Assembly (NCBI RefSeq): GCF_006715025.1 | Contig: NZ_VFMK01000001.1 | Coordinates: forward strand, 1,488,001-1,552,000 | Direction: 5' to 3' | Length of the DNA stretch: 64,000 nt | Source: Serratia fonticola | GTDB taxonomy: Bacteria; Pseudomonadota; Gammaproteobacteria; Enterobacterales; Enterobacteriaceae | Shown here: positions 18,166 through 27,766 of the stretch, piece by piece | How the letters are laid out: each line of letters begins with the position of its first letter | How positions within the stretch are numbered: position 1 is the first letter of the stretch | Program-made: the position numbers and the translations under genes | Notes under the pieces: model-generated | Told to the model about the DNA's origin: nothing | The model's database searches: none | What the model saw: only the letters and a program-made list of their open reading frames with translations

Positions 18166-18519
18166 ACGCTAGAACTCCATTTTTGATTAGCTATTTCATA
18201 AATTATTTTCCATAATACCTATAATTTCAAAACAGTGTTTTGTTTTTATTGTGATCGGATTCCCAAAAGGACTATCAGCGATCTATACCGGTGATACTTC
18301 GTGTTGCAGGAGCATCTCGCTTAGCTGCCAGCAGATTGGCTCCCGTTACCCGATCGCCATTCCACCTTGGTGTTTATTGGATGCGATCGTCAATGCATTG
18401 AAATAGCGTTTTTTTTGCGAGTTGGGGCCTCGGTTGTGCCATTTACTCACCGAAAATCTCGACCTTATCGGCAGTAAAACGCATTTTGCTTGCACAACGA
18501 ATGAACAGGAGAAAACAGT
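18166..18519. promoter_or_regulatory. Divergent promoter region of symporter and lyase
   Basis: A 354-base AT-rich region between divergent genes. A half-site TGTGATC near 18250 could belong to a CRP site, but the second half is not convincing. No other operator is clear. Confidence 0.35.
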
Positions 18520-20553
18520 ATGCCGTATCTAGAACGATTAAAGCAGATACGTTCCCTAGGTAACAGTGAGTGTGCGCGCGATGTTGTAGAACGGTTAATC
18601 GCCGATAACCAACAGGTACTGAACCATTCCGAGCATGTTCCCAACCATTCAAAAGCAACGTGGAATCTCTACTATTTTTGCCCTGAACATGGGGTGCGTC
18701 TTGATTGGCGTTGGGATTCTCCTGAACAGCATCGTTGTCCCATCGATGGTGCGATATTTAGCGGCGAACCCTTCGATGGTGGATGGTGGCGTGGGTTGAA
18801 TGGGCTGAATGCCAGAGCCTGTCACGACTTGGGCCTGCTCTGGTTGTTGACTGATGATGCCCACTACTTACAAAAAGTACGCAACCTGCTGCTAGGTTAC
18901 GCCAAACACTATCCTGATTATGAAGTACATGGCGGGATCCCCTACAATGGTCCCGGCAAGGCCAATGCTCAAACGCTGTGTGAGGCCAATTGCCATCATG
19001 ATTTTGCGTTGGGTTACTACTATGTACGCGATGCGCTGCCCCCTGAAGAGCAGGCATACATTGAGGAGCGCCTGCTGCATGAAGGCGCGCGCTTCCTGAT
19101 GGCGCATCGGGGCGAGCAGTTGCATAATCACGAAGTAAAAATAGGTGGCACCATAGGTATTATTGGTTTGGTGATCAATGAACCCGAATACCTTGAATTT
19201 GCGCTTGAGGGAAAATATGGCCTTAAAGGGCAATTGCGCCGTGGCGTGCTAAAAGAGGGGCTGTGGTTCGAAGGTTCAGTCCACTATCACTATTATGCGC
19301 TACAGGCTTTCCTGCAGTTTGAAAAATTGGCTTCTGGCACGCCTTTTTCATTAGCCAATGAGCCAAATCTGGCCAAAATGCTCTCTTTCCCGCTGACATT
19401 ACTCGATCAAACGGGATGCTTCCCGCGTATCAATGACTGCATCGCTGGGCAAGAGCGCCTCAGCCATACCCATATCTACGAATTTGCCTATCGCCAGTAC
19501 GGCGAACAGGCCTACGCTGATGCGTTACACCAAATCTATCGTCATAAACCGCGCAATGATATTGAAGCTTTGCTGTATGGCGTGAACCCGTTACCTGCTG
19601 AGAGTAACACGCCGCTGGCAACTGAAGTTCACGCGGCCGAAGCGGGGCTGACGTTATACCGTGACAATCAGCATGGTCACCAGCTATTGGTCAAGCATAG
19701 CCCTTATGGCGGTGAACATGACCATTATGATCGGCTCGGAGTGACTCTGCTGCGTGCTGGAGTGGAGCTCTTGCCAGACCTTGGTACCACCGGCTATGGT
19801 GCAGCGTTGCATTATGGTTATTACAAAAACTCGGCAACTCATAATACCTTGGTGATTGAACAGGCCAATCAGCCTCCCGCGCTTCCCTATTTGCTCTCGC
19901 GCCAAAATGAAGCGGCTTTCAAATTACTTGATGTCGAAGTTGATTGGGGACTGCCTTACCCAGGTTTAGATAGCCACACGCGAGTCCAATGGGATGAACA
20001 AGCTTATCGCGATGTCAGATTTCGACGCATCCTGCTCTGGCTTGACGAGGCGGTCATTGAGATCGATCTGGTACATAATCCTTATGCCCGTCAGATGGAT
20101 CTGGTGTGGTTGGTGCGTGGTGAACTGGAACACAAAAACGCACTTTGGCGTAGCGTAGACAATCCGATCGTATCTGGCCCATTAACGCGGTTACACCACT
20201 GTGTGAGCCTGCCAATAAGCGGTTGCCAGCCACTGAATTACGACATCAAGGGGGCTGCGCCTTTTCGCCAATGGTTGCATGGGCAAGGCGAACTCCTTGC
20301 TGGACGCAGCCCTGACAACCCTGCAACTCACGATCTTTCTTGCCTGTTGTTACGTAGCCATGAGAAACAAGGACGTTTCGTTATGGTGCATGATTTGTCA
20401 ATCGATTGCCCAATAACAGATATCGTGATGGCATGGCGACAAAATTATCTCGATTTGACACTCACTCGTGGCGGTATTGAACATAAATTTGAACTGTGGA
20501 TCAAGCCAAAAGCCAGCCGTGTTGTGATGGTTTCTGAAAAGCCAACAGTTTGA
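18520..20553 (+). CDS. Heparinase II/III-like polysaccharide lyase
   Basis: A 677-residue protein. The N-terminal half (about 1-340) fits the alpha/alpha-toroid of heparinase II/III-type lyases, with NHEVKIGGTIGIIGL and EGLWFEGSVHYHYYAL supplying the usual Asn/His and Tyr catalytic candidates. The C-terminal half matches the beta-sheet heparinase II/III domain (LVKHSPYGGEHDHYDRLGV). No signal peptide is visible, so it likely acts in the cytoplasm on imported unsaturated oligosaccharides, as oligo-alginate lyases do. The divergent symporter would supply the substrate. The exact polysaccharide-lyase family is not certain. Confidence 0.8.
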   Translation: MPYLERLKQIRSLGNSECARDVVERLIADNQQVLNHSEHVPNHSKATWNLYYFCPEHGVRLDWRWDSPEQHRCPIDGAIFSGEPFDGGWWRGLNGLNARACHDLGLLWLLTDDAHYLQKVRNLLLGYAKHYPDYEVHGGIPYNGPGKANAQTLCEANCHHDFALGYYYVRDALPPEEQAYIEERLLHEGARFLMAHRGEQLHNHEVKIGGTIGIIGLVINEPEYLEFALEGKYGLKGQLRRGVLKEGLWFEGSVHYHYYALQAFLQFEKLASGTPFSLANEPNLAKMLSFPLTLLDQTGCFPRINDCIAGQERLSHTHIYEFAYRQYGEQAYADALHQIYRHKPRNDIEALLYGVNPLPAESNTPLATEVHAAEAGLTLYRDNQHGHQLLVKHSPYGGEHDHYDRLGVTLLRAGVELLPDLGTTGYGAALHYGYYKNSATHNTLVIEQANQPPALPYLLSRQNEAAFKLLDVEVDWGLPYPGLDSHTRVQWDEQAYRDVRFRRILLWLDEAVIEIDLVHNPYARQMDLVWLVRGELEHKNALWRSVDNPIVSGPLTRLHHCVSLPISGCQPLNYDIKGAAPFRQWLHGQGELLAGRSPDNPATHDLSCLLLRSHEKQGRFVMVHDLSIDCPITDIVMAWRQNYLDLTLTRGGIEHKFELWIKPKASRVVMVSEKPTV

Positions 20554-20637
20554 GCTGCCAAGGCCGTCGAAATTCTGTCATGTTATTCCCATTGCAGGGG
20601 TTCCATACTTTTTCAAATAACCCGAGAAGTGAGCATT

Positions 20638-22506
20638 ATGCCGCAGACCTTGCTTCCTAATATTATTGATTTTATCGCGCGTATCGATCCCTTTGATCAA
20701 CTGCCTGTGGATTTGCAGGAGTATATCGGAAGGACGATCAGAATAAGCTACCTGGGGCGCGGGGAAACGCTGCCATTTAATATCGAAGCGGAAGAGCGTT
20801 ATCTCTATATCGTGCGCAGTGGGGCATTAGAGCAGCGCATGTCTAATGGTGTGCTTAGAGCTAAACTCGGACCTGATGATTTATTCGGTTTTACTTTTCT
20901 TGAGAGTACGCCGGGTAACCCCGAGGATTGCTATAACGTGACGGCGATTGATGACACGCTGCTTTACAGCATTCCCCATAGCAAACTCAAACAGATCCTC
21001 AATACCCATCCGCAATATGCCAACTTATTTGCTGCTCAGGCAAGAGAGCGCCTGCAATCCGCTCTGAATGTGGTTTGGTCGGACAATGACAAGGGCCTGT
21101 TTATGCGCCGAGTCAGCGAAATTCATCAGGGCAAAATCGCGATCGTTGATCAGGAGATGTCGATCCAGGCTGTGGCGCAAGAAATGCGTATGGTCTGTCG
21201 CACTGCGACTGCCGCAGTGATGGCTGAAGGTGAGTTGATCGGCCTGATTACGGATCGCGATATGACGATGCGAGTGATTGCCGAAGGGGTAGATATCTCG
21301 CGCCCGATCCGTGAGGTGATGACGTTAAATCCTATCACCATTCATCCTGATGAACTGGTACTCAAAGCCGCGTCGTTGATGATGCAAAACAATATCCGCT
21401 GTTTGCCTATTGTCAGGGGGCAAGAGGTTTTGGGGGTGTTGACCACTTCGCATCTGGTACACAACCATCGGGTGCAGGCGATCTTCTTAATCGACAAGAT
21501 TAAGTATTGTGAAAACGTAGAGGCACTGTGTGCACTGACGGTTGAACGCCAAGCCATTTTTGAGGCCTTGGTTGAGGGAAATGTGCCGGGTGAAAATATT
21601 GGTCAGGTCATGGCGCTGATTATGGATGCTTACTGCCAGCGGTTATTGCAAATGGGAGAGGCGTTATTCGGTTCACCTCCTTGCGATTATGTCTGGCTGG
21701 TGGCAGGGTCGCAGGCGCGTAATGAAGTTCATATGTTTTCTGATCAAGACAGTGCCATCATTATGGCCGATGAGGCAACGGAACAGGATCGGCAATATTT
21801 TCAGCAGATGGCGGCCTTTGTGTGCAAGGCTCTCGACAGTTGTGGTTATCCTCTCTGTTCCGGTCACTTCATGGCGGCCACGCGTAAATGGTGTCAGCCG
21901 CTGAGGACCTGGAAAGAATATTATCGCAAATGGATACGTAACCCGGAATATGACAAATTATTGAATATAAGTGTTTTTCTTGAGTTTAGGCCGATAGGCG
22001 GCAATAAAGCGCTGTGCGAGGAGCTACAACAACATCTCTATACCCTGATTGCACAACATCCGGCATTTATCCGCGCATTAACCCGGGATGCGATAGCAAC
22101 ACAGCCCCCTTTGGGCATCTTCAGAAATCTGGTATTAGAAAAGAACGGACATAATACACCCGTGCTGAATATTAAGCGTTATGCGCTGACGCTGATTATC
22201 GATCTGGCGCGTATTTACGGTATGGCCGCTGGATGCACTCAGATGGGAACTGAAGAACGTTTTCTTTATGCCCAGCAGCAGCAGTGGCTGTCACAAGAGA
22301 GTTACAAAAACATTATTGGGGCATACCGCTTTATCTTGCGTATACGTTATTTGCATCAACTCGGCGCGCTCAAACAGGGTTTAGAAGCCGATAATCTGAT
22401 TCATCCAGATCGGTTCGGCAGTTTTGAACGTAATCACTTGAAGGATGCTTTCCGTATTATCGGCGAACTGCAGGATTTCGCTAAATTGCGTTTTAGCAAG
22501 GAATAA
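20638..22506 (+). CDS. cNMP-binding / CBS pair / DUF294 nucleotidyltransferase-like signalling protein
   Basis: A protein of about 622 residues; the start is ATG 20638 or GTG 20629. Domain order: a cyclic-nucleotide-binding fold (about 10-130), two CBS domains (about 155-270, with GLITDRDMTMRV and PITIHPDELVLKAASLM), a DUF294 putative nucleotidyltransferase (GSQARNEVHMFSDQDSAII) and its C-terminal helical partner. It is soluble. In other proteobacteria such proteins are commonly encoded beside sodium:solute symporters and a DnaQ-like exonuclease. Here the exonuclease follows after 3 bases, and a symporter gene lies 2.5 kb upstream. The signal it makes or senses is unknown. Confidence 0.85.
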   Translation: MPQTLLPNIIDFIARIDPFDQLPVDLQEYIGRTIRISYLGRGETLPFNIEAEERYLYIVRSGALEQRMSNGVLRAKLGPDDLFGFTFLESTPGNPEDCYNVTAIDDTLLYSIPHSKLKQILNTHPQYANLFAAQARERLQSALNVVWSDNDKGLFMRRVSEIHQGKIAIVDQEMSIQAVAQEMRMVCRTATAAVMAEGELIGLITDRDMTMRVIAEGVDISRPIREVMTLNPITIHPDELVLKAASLMMQNNIRCLPIVRGQEVLGVLTTSHLVHNHRVQAIFLIDKIKYCENVEALCALTVERQAIFEALVEGNVPGENIGQVMALIMDAYCQRLLQMGEALFGSPPCDYVWLVAGSQARNEVHMFSDQDSAIIMADEATEQDRQYFQQMAAFVCKALDSCGYPLCSGHFMAATRKWCQPLRTWKEYYRKWIRNPEYDKLLNISVFLEFRPIGGNKALCEELQQHLYTLIAQHPAFIRALTRDAIATQPPLGIFRNLVLEKNGHNTPVLNIKRYALTLIIDLARIYGMAAGCTQMGTEERFLYAQQQQWLSQESYKNIIGAYRFILRIRYLHQLGALKQGLEADNLIHPDRFGSFERNHLKDAFRIIGELQDFAKLRFSKE

Positions 22507-22509
22507 GCC

Positions 22510-23244
22510 GTGTTGACTTATTGCCTGAATTACTTCTCTCCGTTATCCACGCTGGCGCGTGCTAGGCAATACTACCGTCGAAGGCATGTCGGTTTGCCCG
22601 CCATGCTGGATGCTCTACTGGTTTCTCCTTTGCCGAAGACAGATTGTCCGATCTCCCAACTGTCAATATTGTCACTGGATTTTGAAACCACCGGTTTAGA
22701 TGGCAGAAAAGATCACATCTTGAGTATTGGCAGTGTGGTGCTGAAAGAAGGCGTGATAGAACTTGGGTCGGCGCAACACAATTATGTCAATCAACCTGAT
22801 GTAGTAAAGGCAGAAACGGCAGTGATAAACCAGCTGATGCCGGAGCAATTAGCGGCAGGGCAACCGCTTGACGAACTGATGTCGGCGCTTTTTGAGCGTA
22901 TGGTTGGGCAGATTTTACTGGCGCATGGCAGTACCGTGGAACGGCGCTTTATTGATGCCTATCTGTATAATCGCTTTGGTTTGCCCCCGCTGCCACTTCC
23001 CTGGCTTGATACATTGACGATTGGGCAGCGACGACAACGGCGACAACGCTCACTCGAGACGGATTTCCGTCTTTCCTCTTTACGCCAGCAAGTGGGGCTA
23101 CCTGACTATCCTGCGCATGATGCGCTATTTGATGCAGTTGCAGCGGCAGAACTGTTGCTGGCTTTCAGTACGCGTCTGATTGCTGAGCGGCCAATGAGTC
23201 TTGCGGCTCTTCTGCATCTTCAGGGCAATAAGCTGATCTACTAG
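22510..23244 (+). CDS. DnaQ-like 3'-5' exonuclease
   Basis: A 244-residue protein with a GTG start, 3 bases after the DUF294 gene. The DEDDh exonuclease motifs are present: ExoI LSLDFETTGLD near residue 56, ExoII around AHGSTVERRFID, and ExoIII AHDALFDAVAAAEL, with the catalytic His. The N-terminal 50 residues are basic and not part of the fold. The pairing with CBS/DUF294 proteins is recurrent and suggests the exonuclease acts on a nucleotide product or RNA tied to that signalling protein. This is inference. Confidence 0.85.
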   Translation: MLTYCLNYFSPLSTLARARQYYRRRHVGLPAMLDALLVSPLPKTDCPISQLSILSLDFETTGLDGRKDHILSIGSVVLKEGVIELGSAQHNYVNQPDVVKAETAVINQLMPEQLAAGQPLDELMSALFERMVGQILLAHGSTVERRFIDAYLYNRFGLPPLPLPWLDTLTIGQRRQRRQRSLETDFRLSSLRQQVGLPDYPAHDALFDAVAAAELLLAFSTRLIAERPMSLAALLHLQGNKLIY

Positions 23245-23269
23245 GGGGAGTAAAACCCCCCTTACTCTC

Positions 23270-23316
23270 GCAAAGTGAGTGAAGACAATCGTGTTTTTTC
23301 AAGTCAGTCACTTTGC
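23270..23316. terminator. Hairpin between convergent exonuclease and DeoR genes
   Basis: A 9-bp stem (GCAAAGTGA/TCACTTTGC), extended by three further pairs after a mismatch, with a T-rich loop. A second small G5/C5 hairpin (23244-23260) directly follows the exonuclease stop codon. Confidence 0.5.
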
Positions 23317-23342
23317 TACAGGATGCTTCAGGGGGGTTGGTA

Positions 23343-24116
23343 CTAAATAAGAGACTCTTCATCCAGAGAGATAATCTGTATACCGGCATGACGATACGCT
23401 TGTGCATCATCAGGCAGGCGATCGATAACCAAAGTATCAATGCGGCTTGCCGGGGTAAATTGAGCAAGTGATGTGTTATTGAGTTTGCTATAGTCACAGA
23501 CAACAATAACCTGGCTTGCATGCTCAACCATACCCCGTTTGGTTTCTGCCAGCATGATATCGGCCACGCAGGCACCGTGTTTCAGCGATAGCGAATTCGC
23601 GCCCATAAACGCCTTATCGACGTTCAGCGTATCGAGGATGGAGCGCCCGTTGATAGCCACAACGCAGTGGTAACCTTTCTTGACGATCCCCCCCAACAAA
23701 ATGGTCTGGATGGAGGGACTGGCTTCCAGTTCGCGTGCTATTTGATAGTCGTTGGTGACAACCGTTACGTTTTGCCGATCGCGGATATTGCGGGCGATAT
23801 GCAGTGTCGTTGTGCCAGTATCCAGTACGATGATATCACCATCTTCAACCAGTGCTGCGGCGCGTTGACCGATCCGCTCTTTGGCTTTCAGGTTGACAAT
23901 TTCGCGCGTATCGGAGGTTTGTTCAAAACTTGCCCGAGTGCGTAACACCGCGCCACCATGGGTGCGGGTGAGCAGACCCACCTCTTCCAGCTGACGTAGA
24001 TCGGCACGAATGGTGGCACCAGACACATTAAAAACATCACACATCTCGGAAACAGCAACTTTACGTTTCTCCCTGAGGATACTCAGTAGCTTTTCCTGCC
24101 GTTCTTCTGCAAACAT
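23343..24116 (-). CDS. DeoR-family transcriptional regulator (1)
   Basis: A 257-residue DeoR/GlpR-type repressor: helix-turn-helix near residues 18-40 (VAVSEMCDVFNVSGATIRADLRQLEEV-like region), the linker LLTRTHGGAVL, then a sugar-phosphate-sensing domain with IVLDTGTTTLHIARNI and VCDYSKL. It is the last gene of the minus-strand arm (deoC, FGGY kinase, deoR), 61 bases after the kinase. It probably represses one or both arms in response to a phosphorylated sugar. Confidence 0.86.
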   Translation of the reverse strand: MFAEERQEKLLSILREKRKVAVSEMCDVFNVSGATIRADLRQLEEVGLLTRTHGGAVLRTRASFEQTSDTREIVNLKAKERIGQRAAALVEDGDIIVLDTGTTTLHIARNIRDRQNVTVVTNDYQIARELEASPSIQTILLGGIVKKGYHCVVAINGRSILDTLNVDKAFMGANSLSLKHGACVADIMLAETKRGMVEHASQVIVVCDYSKLNNTSLAQFTPASRIDTLVIDRLPDDAQAYRHAGIQIISLDEESLI

Positions 24117-24177
24117 TCTGCCTCTCTTGTTTACTGTTTCTCCCGCACGGTAGATAACGCTGGAGTCGCCGGCGATC

Positions 24178-25688
24178 TTACCTTTTGGTTGGCCCTGCGC
24201 TCAGGGCATCCAGCCTGTCGTATAATGAGGTGGATTGCTGGTAGAGCGTATCAAAAAGTTCGCAGCAGGATTGGTAATATTCCCGCAAACGGGGATCTGG
24301 CATAACCTGCTCGTCGAACTGGACTGTCTGGCGCACACCGTTGGCAAAATCCGAATACAGTCCCACGCCAACGCCTGCGATAATACCGCATCCAGTGATG
24401 CCATTCTCCTGATTACGTGTAGATAATATGGGGAGATTGTACGCCGCTGCTTTGATTTCAAGCCACAACCGACTCCGAGCGCCGCCGCCCGAGGCGATCA
24501 TTTGTTCAGGACATTGCCCACACTCTCGCAACTGCTGAAGATTGCGCCAGGAGGCAAAAGCGACGCCTTCCAGCACTGCACGGAATAAATGACCACGACG
24601 ATGCTTTCGCTGCAGGCCGAAGAACTGTGCTCGCGAATTGGTTTTCTCAGCCAGGCGTTCACCAGTGAGATAGGGAAGAAACAATAATCCTTCGGCCCCG
24701 GCTTGAATGTCTGCCGCTTCCTGCAAAAGTTCTGGGTGCGTTATCTGATTCTCCGCGAGAGCCAATCGCGCCCAGCGGACGGCATCTCCGCCAGCATCCA
24801 GGATGGTAAATCCCCCCAGGCCGGGTTCGCAAGATGCAAATTATTCACTCGTGAATGCAGTAATGGGCGCTGCGACACAACCGTTAGCAGGGTTGATGTG
24901 CCAGTGGAATCGGATGCCATTCCGGGTTCATAAACGCCGGATCCGAGTAACGTGGCCGCCATATCGGACGTCCCTGCGACGACAGGGATCCCTGCGGGGA
25001 GGCCCGTGAGTGTGGCGGCCTGTGATGTCACCTGCCCAATAATGTCGCTGGATAGTTTCAGGTCTGGCAACTGATCCGCTCGCAATCCAAACAGCGCTAA
25101 CGCTTGTGGGGACCAGCCACGGTTTTCGCAGTCCATCAGAAAATAGCAGGAGGCTTCACTGTAGTCGGTGGCTAAGGCTCCGGTCAGCATGAAGTTAATG
25201 TAGTCCTTTGGCATCAGTATCTTTGCTATCTTCGGCCAGCTTTCCGGGTGATGCTCACGCCACCAGGCTAACTTAAAAGCGGGCCATGCTGATGCTGGGG
25301 GGTTATTTAAATGTGACAGCCAGGCTTCCTGTCCTTCGCGTGCAATAAAAGCCTCTACCTGTGGTTGGCTGCGTTTGTCGTTCCACAAAAGCGCCTTGTC
25401 TTCTACCAGATGGCCATTGCTATCGAGCAGCACGGTCCCATGCATTTGCCCGCAGGCACCGATCACGGCGATCTGCGTACGGGTTTCAGGATAGTGGTGA
25501 AGGACTTCACGTATGCAATCACAGGCAGAGCGCCACCATAAAGAGGGGGCTTGCTCTGACCATCCTGCTCGTGGTGTGGTTTGATCATATTCCCGTTGAG
25601 CGAAGCCGACCATAGTACCATCGGTTCTCAGAATGGCTGCGCGGGTACTGCCGGTGCCGACATCAATGGTTAATATTTTATTTTTCAT
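24178..25688 (-). pseudogene. FGGY-family carbohydrate kinase, frameshifted (xylulokinase-like)
   Basis: Two frames together encode a complete FGGY kinase of about 504 residues. The N-terminal part (25688 to the frameshift) has TIDVGTGSTRAAIL, GACGQMHGTVLLD and AGTSDMAATLLGSGVYEPG. The C-terminal part has the ATP-site segment ASGGGARSRLWLEIKA. The break is at the run of six C (plus strand 24812-24817). Adding one base would join NLHLANPAW to GFTILDAGGDAVRWARLAL in frame. As assembled the product stops early without the second domain. This may be a true mutation, a slippery phase-variable tract or a sequencing error. The kinase would phosphorylate a ketose in the surrounding sugar pathway. Confidence 0.82.
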
Positions 25689-25742
25689 CACTTACTCCGG
25701 TGACGTCATGGGGCGGGCCTTCTGGCCCGCCAGCGGTCATTT

Positions 25743-26456
25743 TTAATTCGAGTTCAGTTCCGGGAAAAGGTCAGGGTTTTGCTCAAGTTGAGCGAATACG
25801 GTTGTTACTGCGCCCAGGCTCATCCCAAAGCGGCGAACACCAAGTTGGTAGAGTTTGCGCACGGTCTCCAGGTCACGAATGCCACCCGCGCCTTTGATGT
25901 CGATCCGACCTTTAAGTTGGTCTGCAATGATACTGACTTTTTCGGCTGTGGCCCCTGTAGGGGCCCAGCCTGTGGAGGTTTTCACCCATTTCATGCCGAC
26001 TTCTACGGCAATGTCACAAATGCGTCGGATTTGCTCTTCATTGAGGTAGTGTGTTTCCAGAATAACCTTTGCCGGAACCGGTGCTGCGGCCTGCACCACG
26101 CGCCGCAGATCTTCACGCACATAGTCATAGTCCCCTGACAGAACTTTGCCAATATTCACAACCATATCCACTTCTCTGGCTCCATCAGCAATAAGCTGCC
26201 GTACTTCTTGTACCTTGATGTCAGTGGCATGCCCACCGCTGGGGAAACCTACTGGGCCGCCAATCATCACTTCACCTTGTCCCTGTTGCGGCAGTAACGT
26301 GCTGAGAAAGCGCGTCCAGCAGGGCAGTACATGTACTGAAATAATGTTATAGCGGGTTGCCAGTTCAGCGCAGGCACGTACATCAGCCTCTGTACTGGTT
26401 GCCTGTACTGCGCTCAGGTCGATTAAACGTGCAAAACGGTGGATGGTCTCATTCAT
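25743..26456 (-). CDS. deoC: Deoxyribose-phosphate aldolase (DeoC family)
   Basis: A 237-residue class I aldolase. The start at 26456 (MNETIHRFARLID) has AGGAA upstream. The Schiff-base lysine is K159 in VKTSTGW. D97 in VDMVVNIG and K188 in IDIKGAGGIRD match the other catalytic residues of the E. coli enzyme. It splits 2-deoxyribose-5-phosphate or a related sugar phosphate into glyceraldehyde-3-phosphate and an aldehyde. It is the first gene of the minus-strand arm and is divergent from the second DeoR gene. It is not part of the usual deoCABD nucleoside operon, so a dedicated sugar pathway is likely. Confidence 0.86.
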   Translation of the reverse strand: MNETIHRFARLIDLSAVQATSTEADVRACAELATRYNIISVHVLPCWTRFLSTLLPQQGQGEVMIGGPVGFPSGGHATDIKVQEVRQLIADGAREVDMVVNIGKVLSGDYDYVREDLRRVVQAAAPVPAKVILETHYLNEEQIRRICDIAVEVGMKWVKTSTGWAPTGATAEKVSIIADQLKGRIDIKGAGGIRDLETVRKLYQLGVRRFGMSLGAVTTVFAQLEQNPDLFPELNSN

Positions 26457-26856
26457 GATTTTTTCCTGTCGTTTGTTTTTAATTTCTTTCATATTGGGGC
26501 GTACATTAACATGTTTATATTTAAAAACGCATCAAATGAAAATAATGTGATCTATTGAACATTATTTTGTTTTCATTTGTTTTTAATTAACAGAGCGGAA
26601 AATTGATGGCGTTCTTCTTGCAGAGTCATAAACGGGCATAAACGGGCGTAATGACAACATTGTATTTATTTTTGTTTTCTTTTGTTTATGACTGAATAGA
26701 GAAGAAACGAGGGGGTGAGGTGCCGAATGTCAGGTGGAAATGTGGAGGATGTCACACACTGCGCCAGCAGAAATCTTGTGATTGCCAGACACTCTCGGCG
26801 TCTCAACATGCCATCCAAGGGGAAGGTAATCTGATTATGCACCGCAGGAGACAGTT
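26457..26856. promoter_or_regulatory. Divergent control region of the sugar locus
   Basis: A 400-base AT-rich region. It contains the inverted repeat at 26533-26579, a related T-rich stretch near 26670-26690 with TTTTGTTTTCTTTTGTTTATG-like sequence, and a tandem 10-base repeat (CATAAACGGG twice) near 26630. These look like DeoR-type operators upstream of both arms. Confidence 0.45.
26533..26579. promoter_or_regulatory. Candidate DeoR operator (inverted repeat)
   Basis: The left arm CAAATGAAAATAATGT is matched on the right by ACATTATTTT and TTTTCATTTG, with one extra base block between them. TTTCA-rich repeats of this type are usual operators for DeoR-family repressors. It lies between the divergent deoC and deoR genes. 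Confidence 0.5.
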
Positions 26857-27657
26857 ATGTTACCGCTGGAACGTCATCGTTTGATTATAGAGTTGTTAGG
26901 TCAATTTGGTGTGATGCGGGTTAGTGAGATAGCGCAAGCGACTCATGTATCCCGGGAAACTATTCGTCGTGATCTGAGCGAGCTGGAACGACGAGGGGTT
27001 TTAAATCGTAGCCATGGAGGGGCTCTGCTGGCAGAGAGCTCATCATCCATGGCCAGAGTAAGTCACCCAGAAGTTCCTATATGGGACATACAAGGGAGCT
27101 TTCAGCAACGAACCCTGCGACACAGTGAAGGCAAAATGCGTATTGCACGTAAGGCATTACAGCTACTGCAGCCAGGCGACACGGTTTTACTGGACAGTAG
27201 CAGTACCAGTTGGTTTTTGGCTCGCCAGATACCTGAGATGGCGTTAACGGTTATCACGCCATCCGTCAGTATTCTACAGGCACTCATGAGCCGCCGTTCA
27301 TTGCATCTGATTGGACTGGGGGGAGATTTCTCCCCGACTGAGGAAGCTTTCTTCGGTGAAACCACGGTACGAATGCTTCGGGAATATGCCATTGATACCC
27401 TTTTTTTCTCCTGCCAAGGGCTGGAACGTGACAGTGGCTTGTATGCGGGAACAGAAGCTCATGCCGCGCTGCTGAAACAAATGATGAGAGCCGCTCGTCG
27501 GGTTGTCGCGTTGCTGGATGGCAGCAAATTGGGGCGACTGGGTGTGGCACGGATTGGTGGGCTAGGGGAGTTGGACTGTTTAATCACCGAGGCGTTTGAT
27601 GATCCGCTGCTGGAAAAAGAGATGACCTGGCATAACGTTGGCTTACAAATCGCCTGA
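26857..27657 (+). CDS. DeoR-family transcriptional regulator (2)
   Basis: A 266-residue DeoR/GlpR-type regulator, start ATG 26857 after AGGAG. The helix-turn-helix is near residues 20-45 (MRVSEIAQATHVSRETIRRD), then GVLNRSHGGALL. The effector domain includes VLLDSSSTSWFLARQI and VALLDGSKLGRLG. It opens the plus-strand arm (regulator, epimerase, ribokinase-like, permease, VOC). Two DeoR proteins in one locus suggests each arm answers to its own sugar phosphate, or that one is a recruited duplicate. Confidence 0.86.
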   Translation: MLPLERHRLIIELLGQFGVMRVSEIAQATHVSRETIRRDLSELERRGVLNRSHGGALLAESSSSMARVSHPEVPIWDIQGSFQQRTLRHSEGKMRIARKALQLLQPGDTVLLDSSSTSWFLARQIPEMALTVITPSVSILQALMSRRSLHLIGLGGDFSPTEEAFFGETTVRMLREYAIDTLFFSCQGLERDSGLYAGTEAHAALLKQMMRAARRVVALLDGSKLGRLGVARIGGLGELDCLITEAFDDPLLEKEMTWHNVGLQIA

Positions 27658-27766
27658 GTGCACCGTCATGTCGTGACGGTTAATCCTTGCATTGTCAAAA
27701 CACCAATTCGATTGGTGGGGGCAGACTTTGCCTGAAATCAGCTAATTACCGGAACAGAGAGGCATT

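Noticed and set aside
18250..18270. CRP site between symporter and lyase genes
   Set aside because: Only one half (TGTGATC) is good; the second half is absent.
23165..23575. 136-codon minus-strand frame across the exonuclease/DeoR junction
   Set aside because: It overlaps two real genes in other frames and crosses the terminator hairpins.
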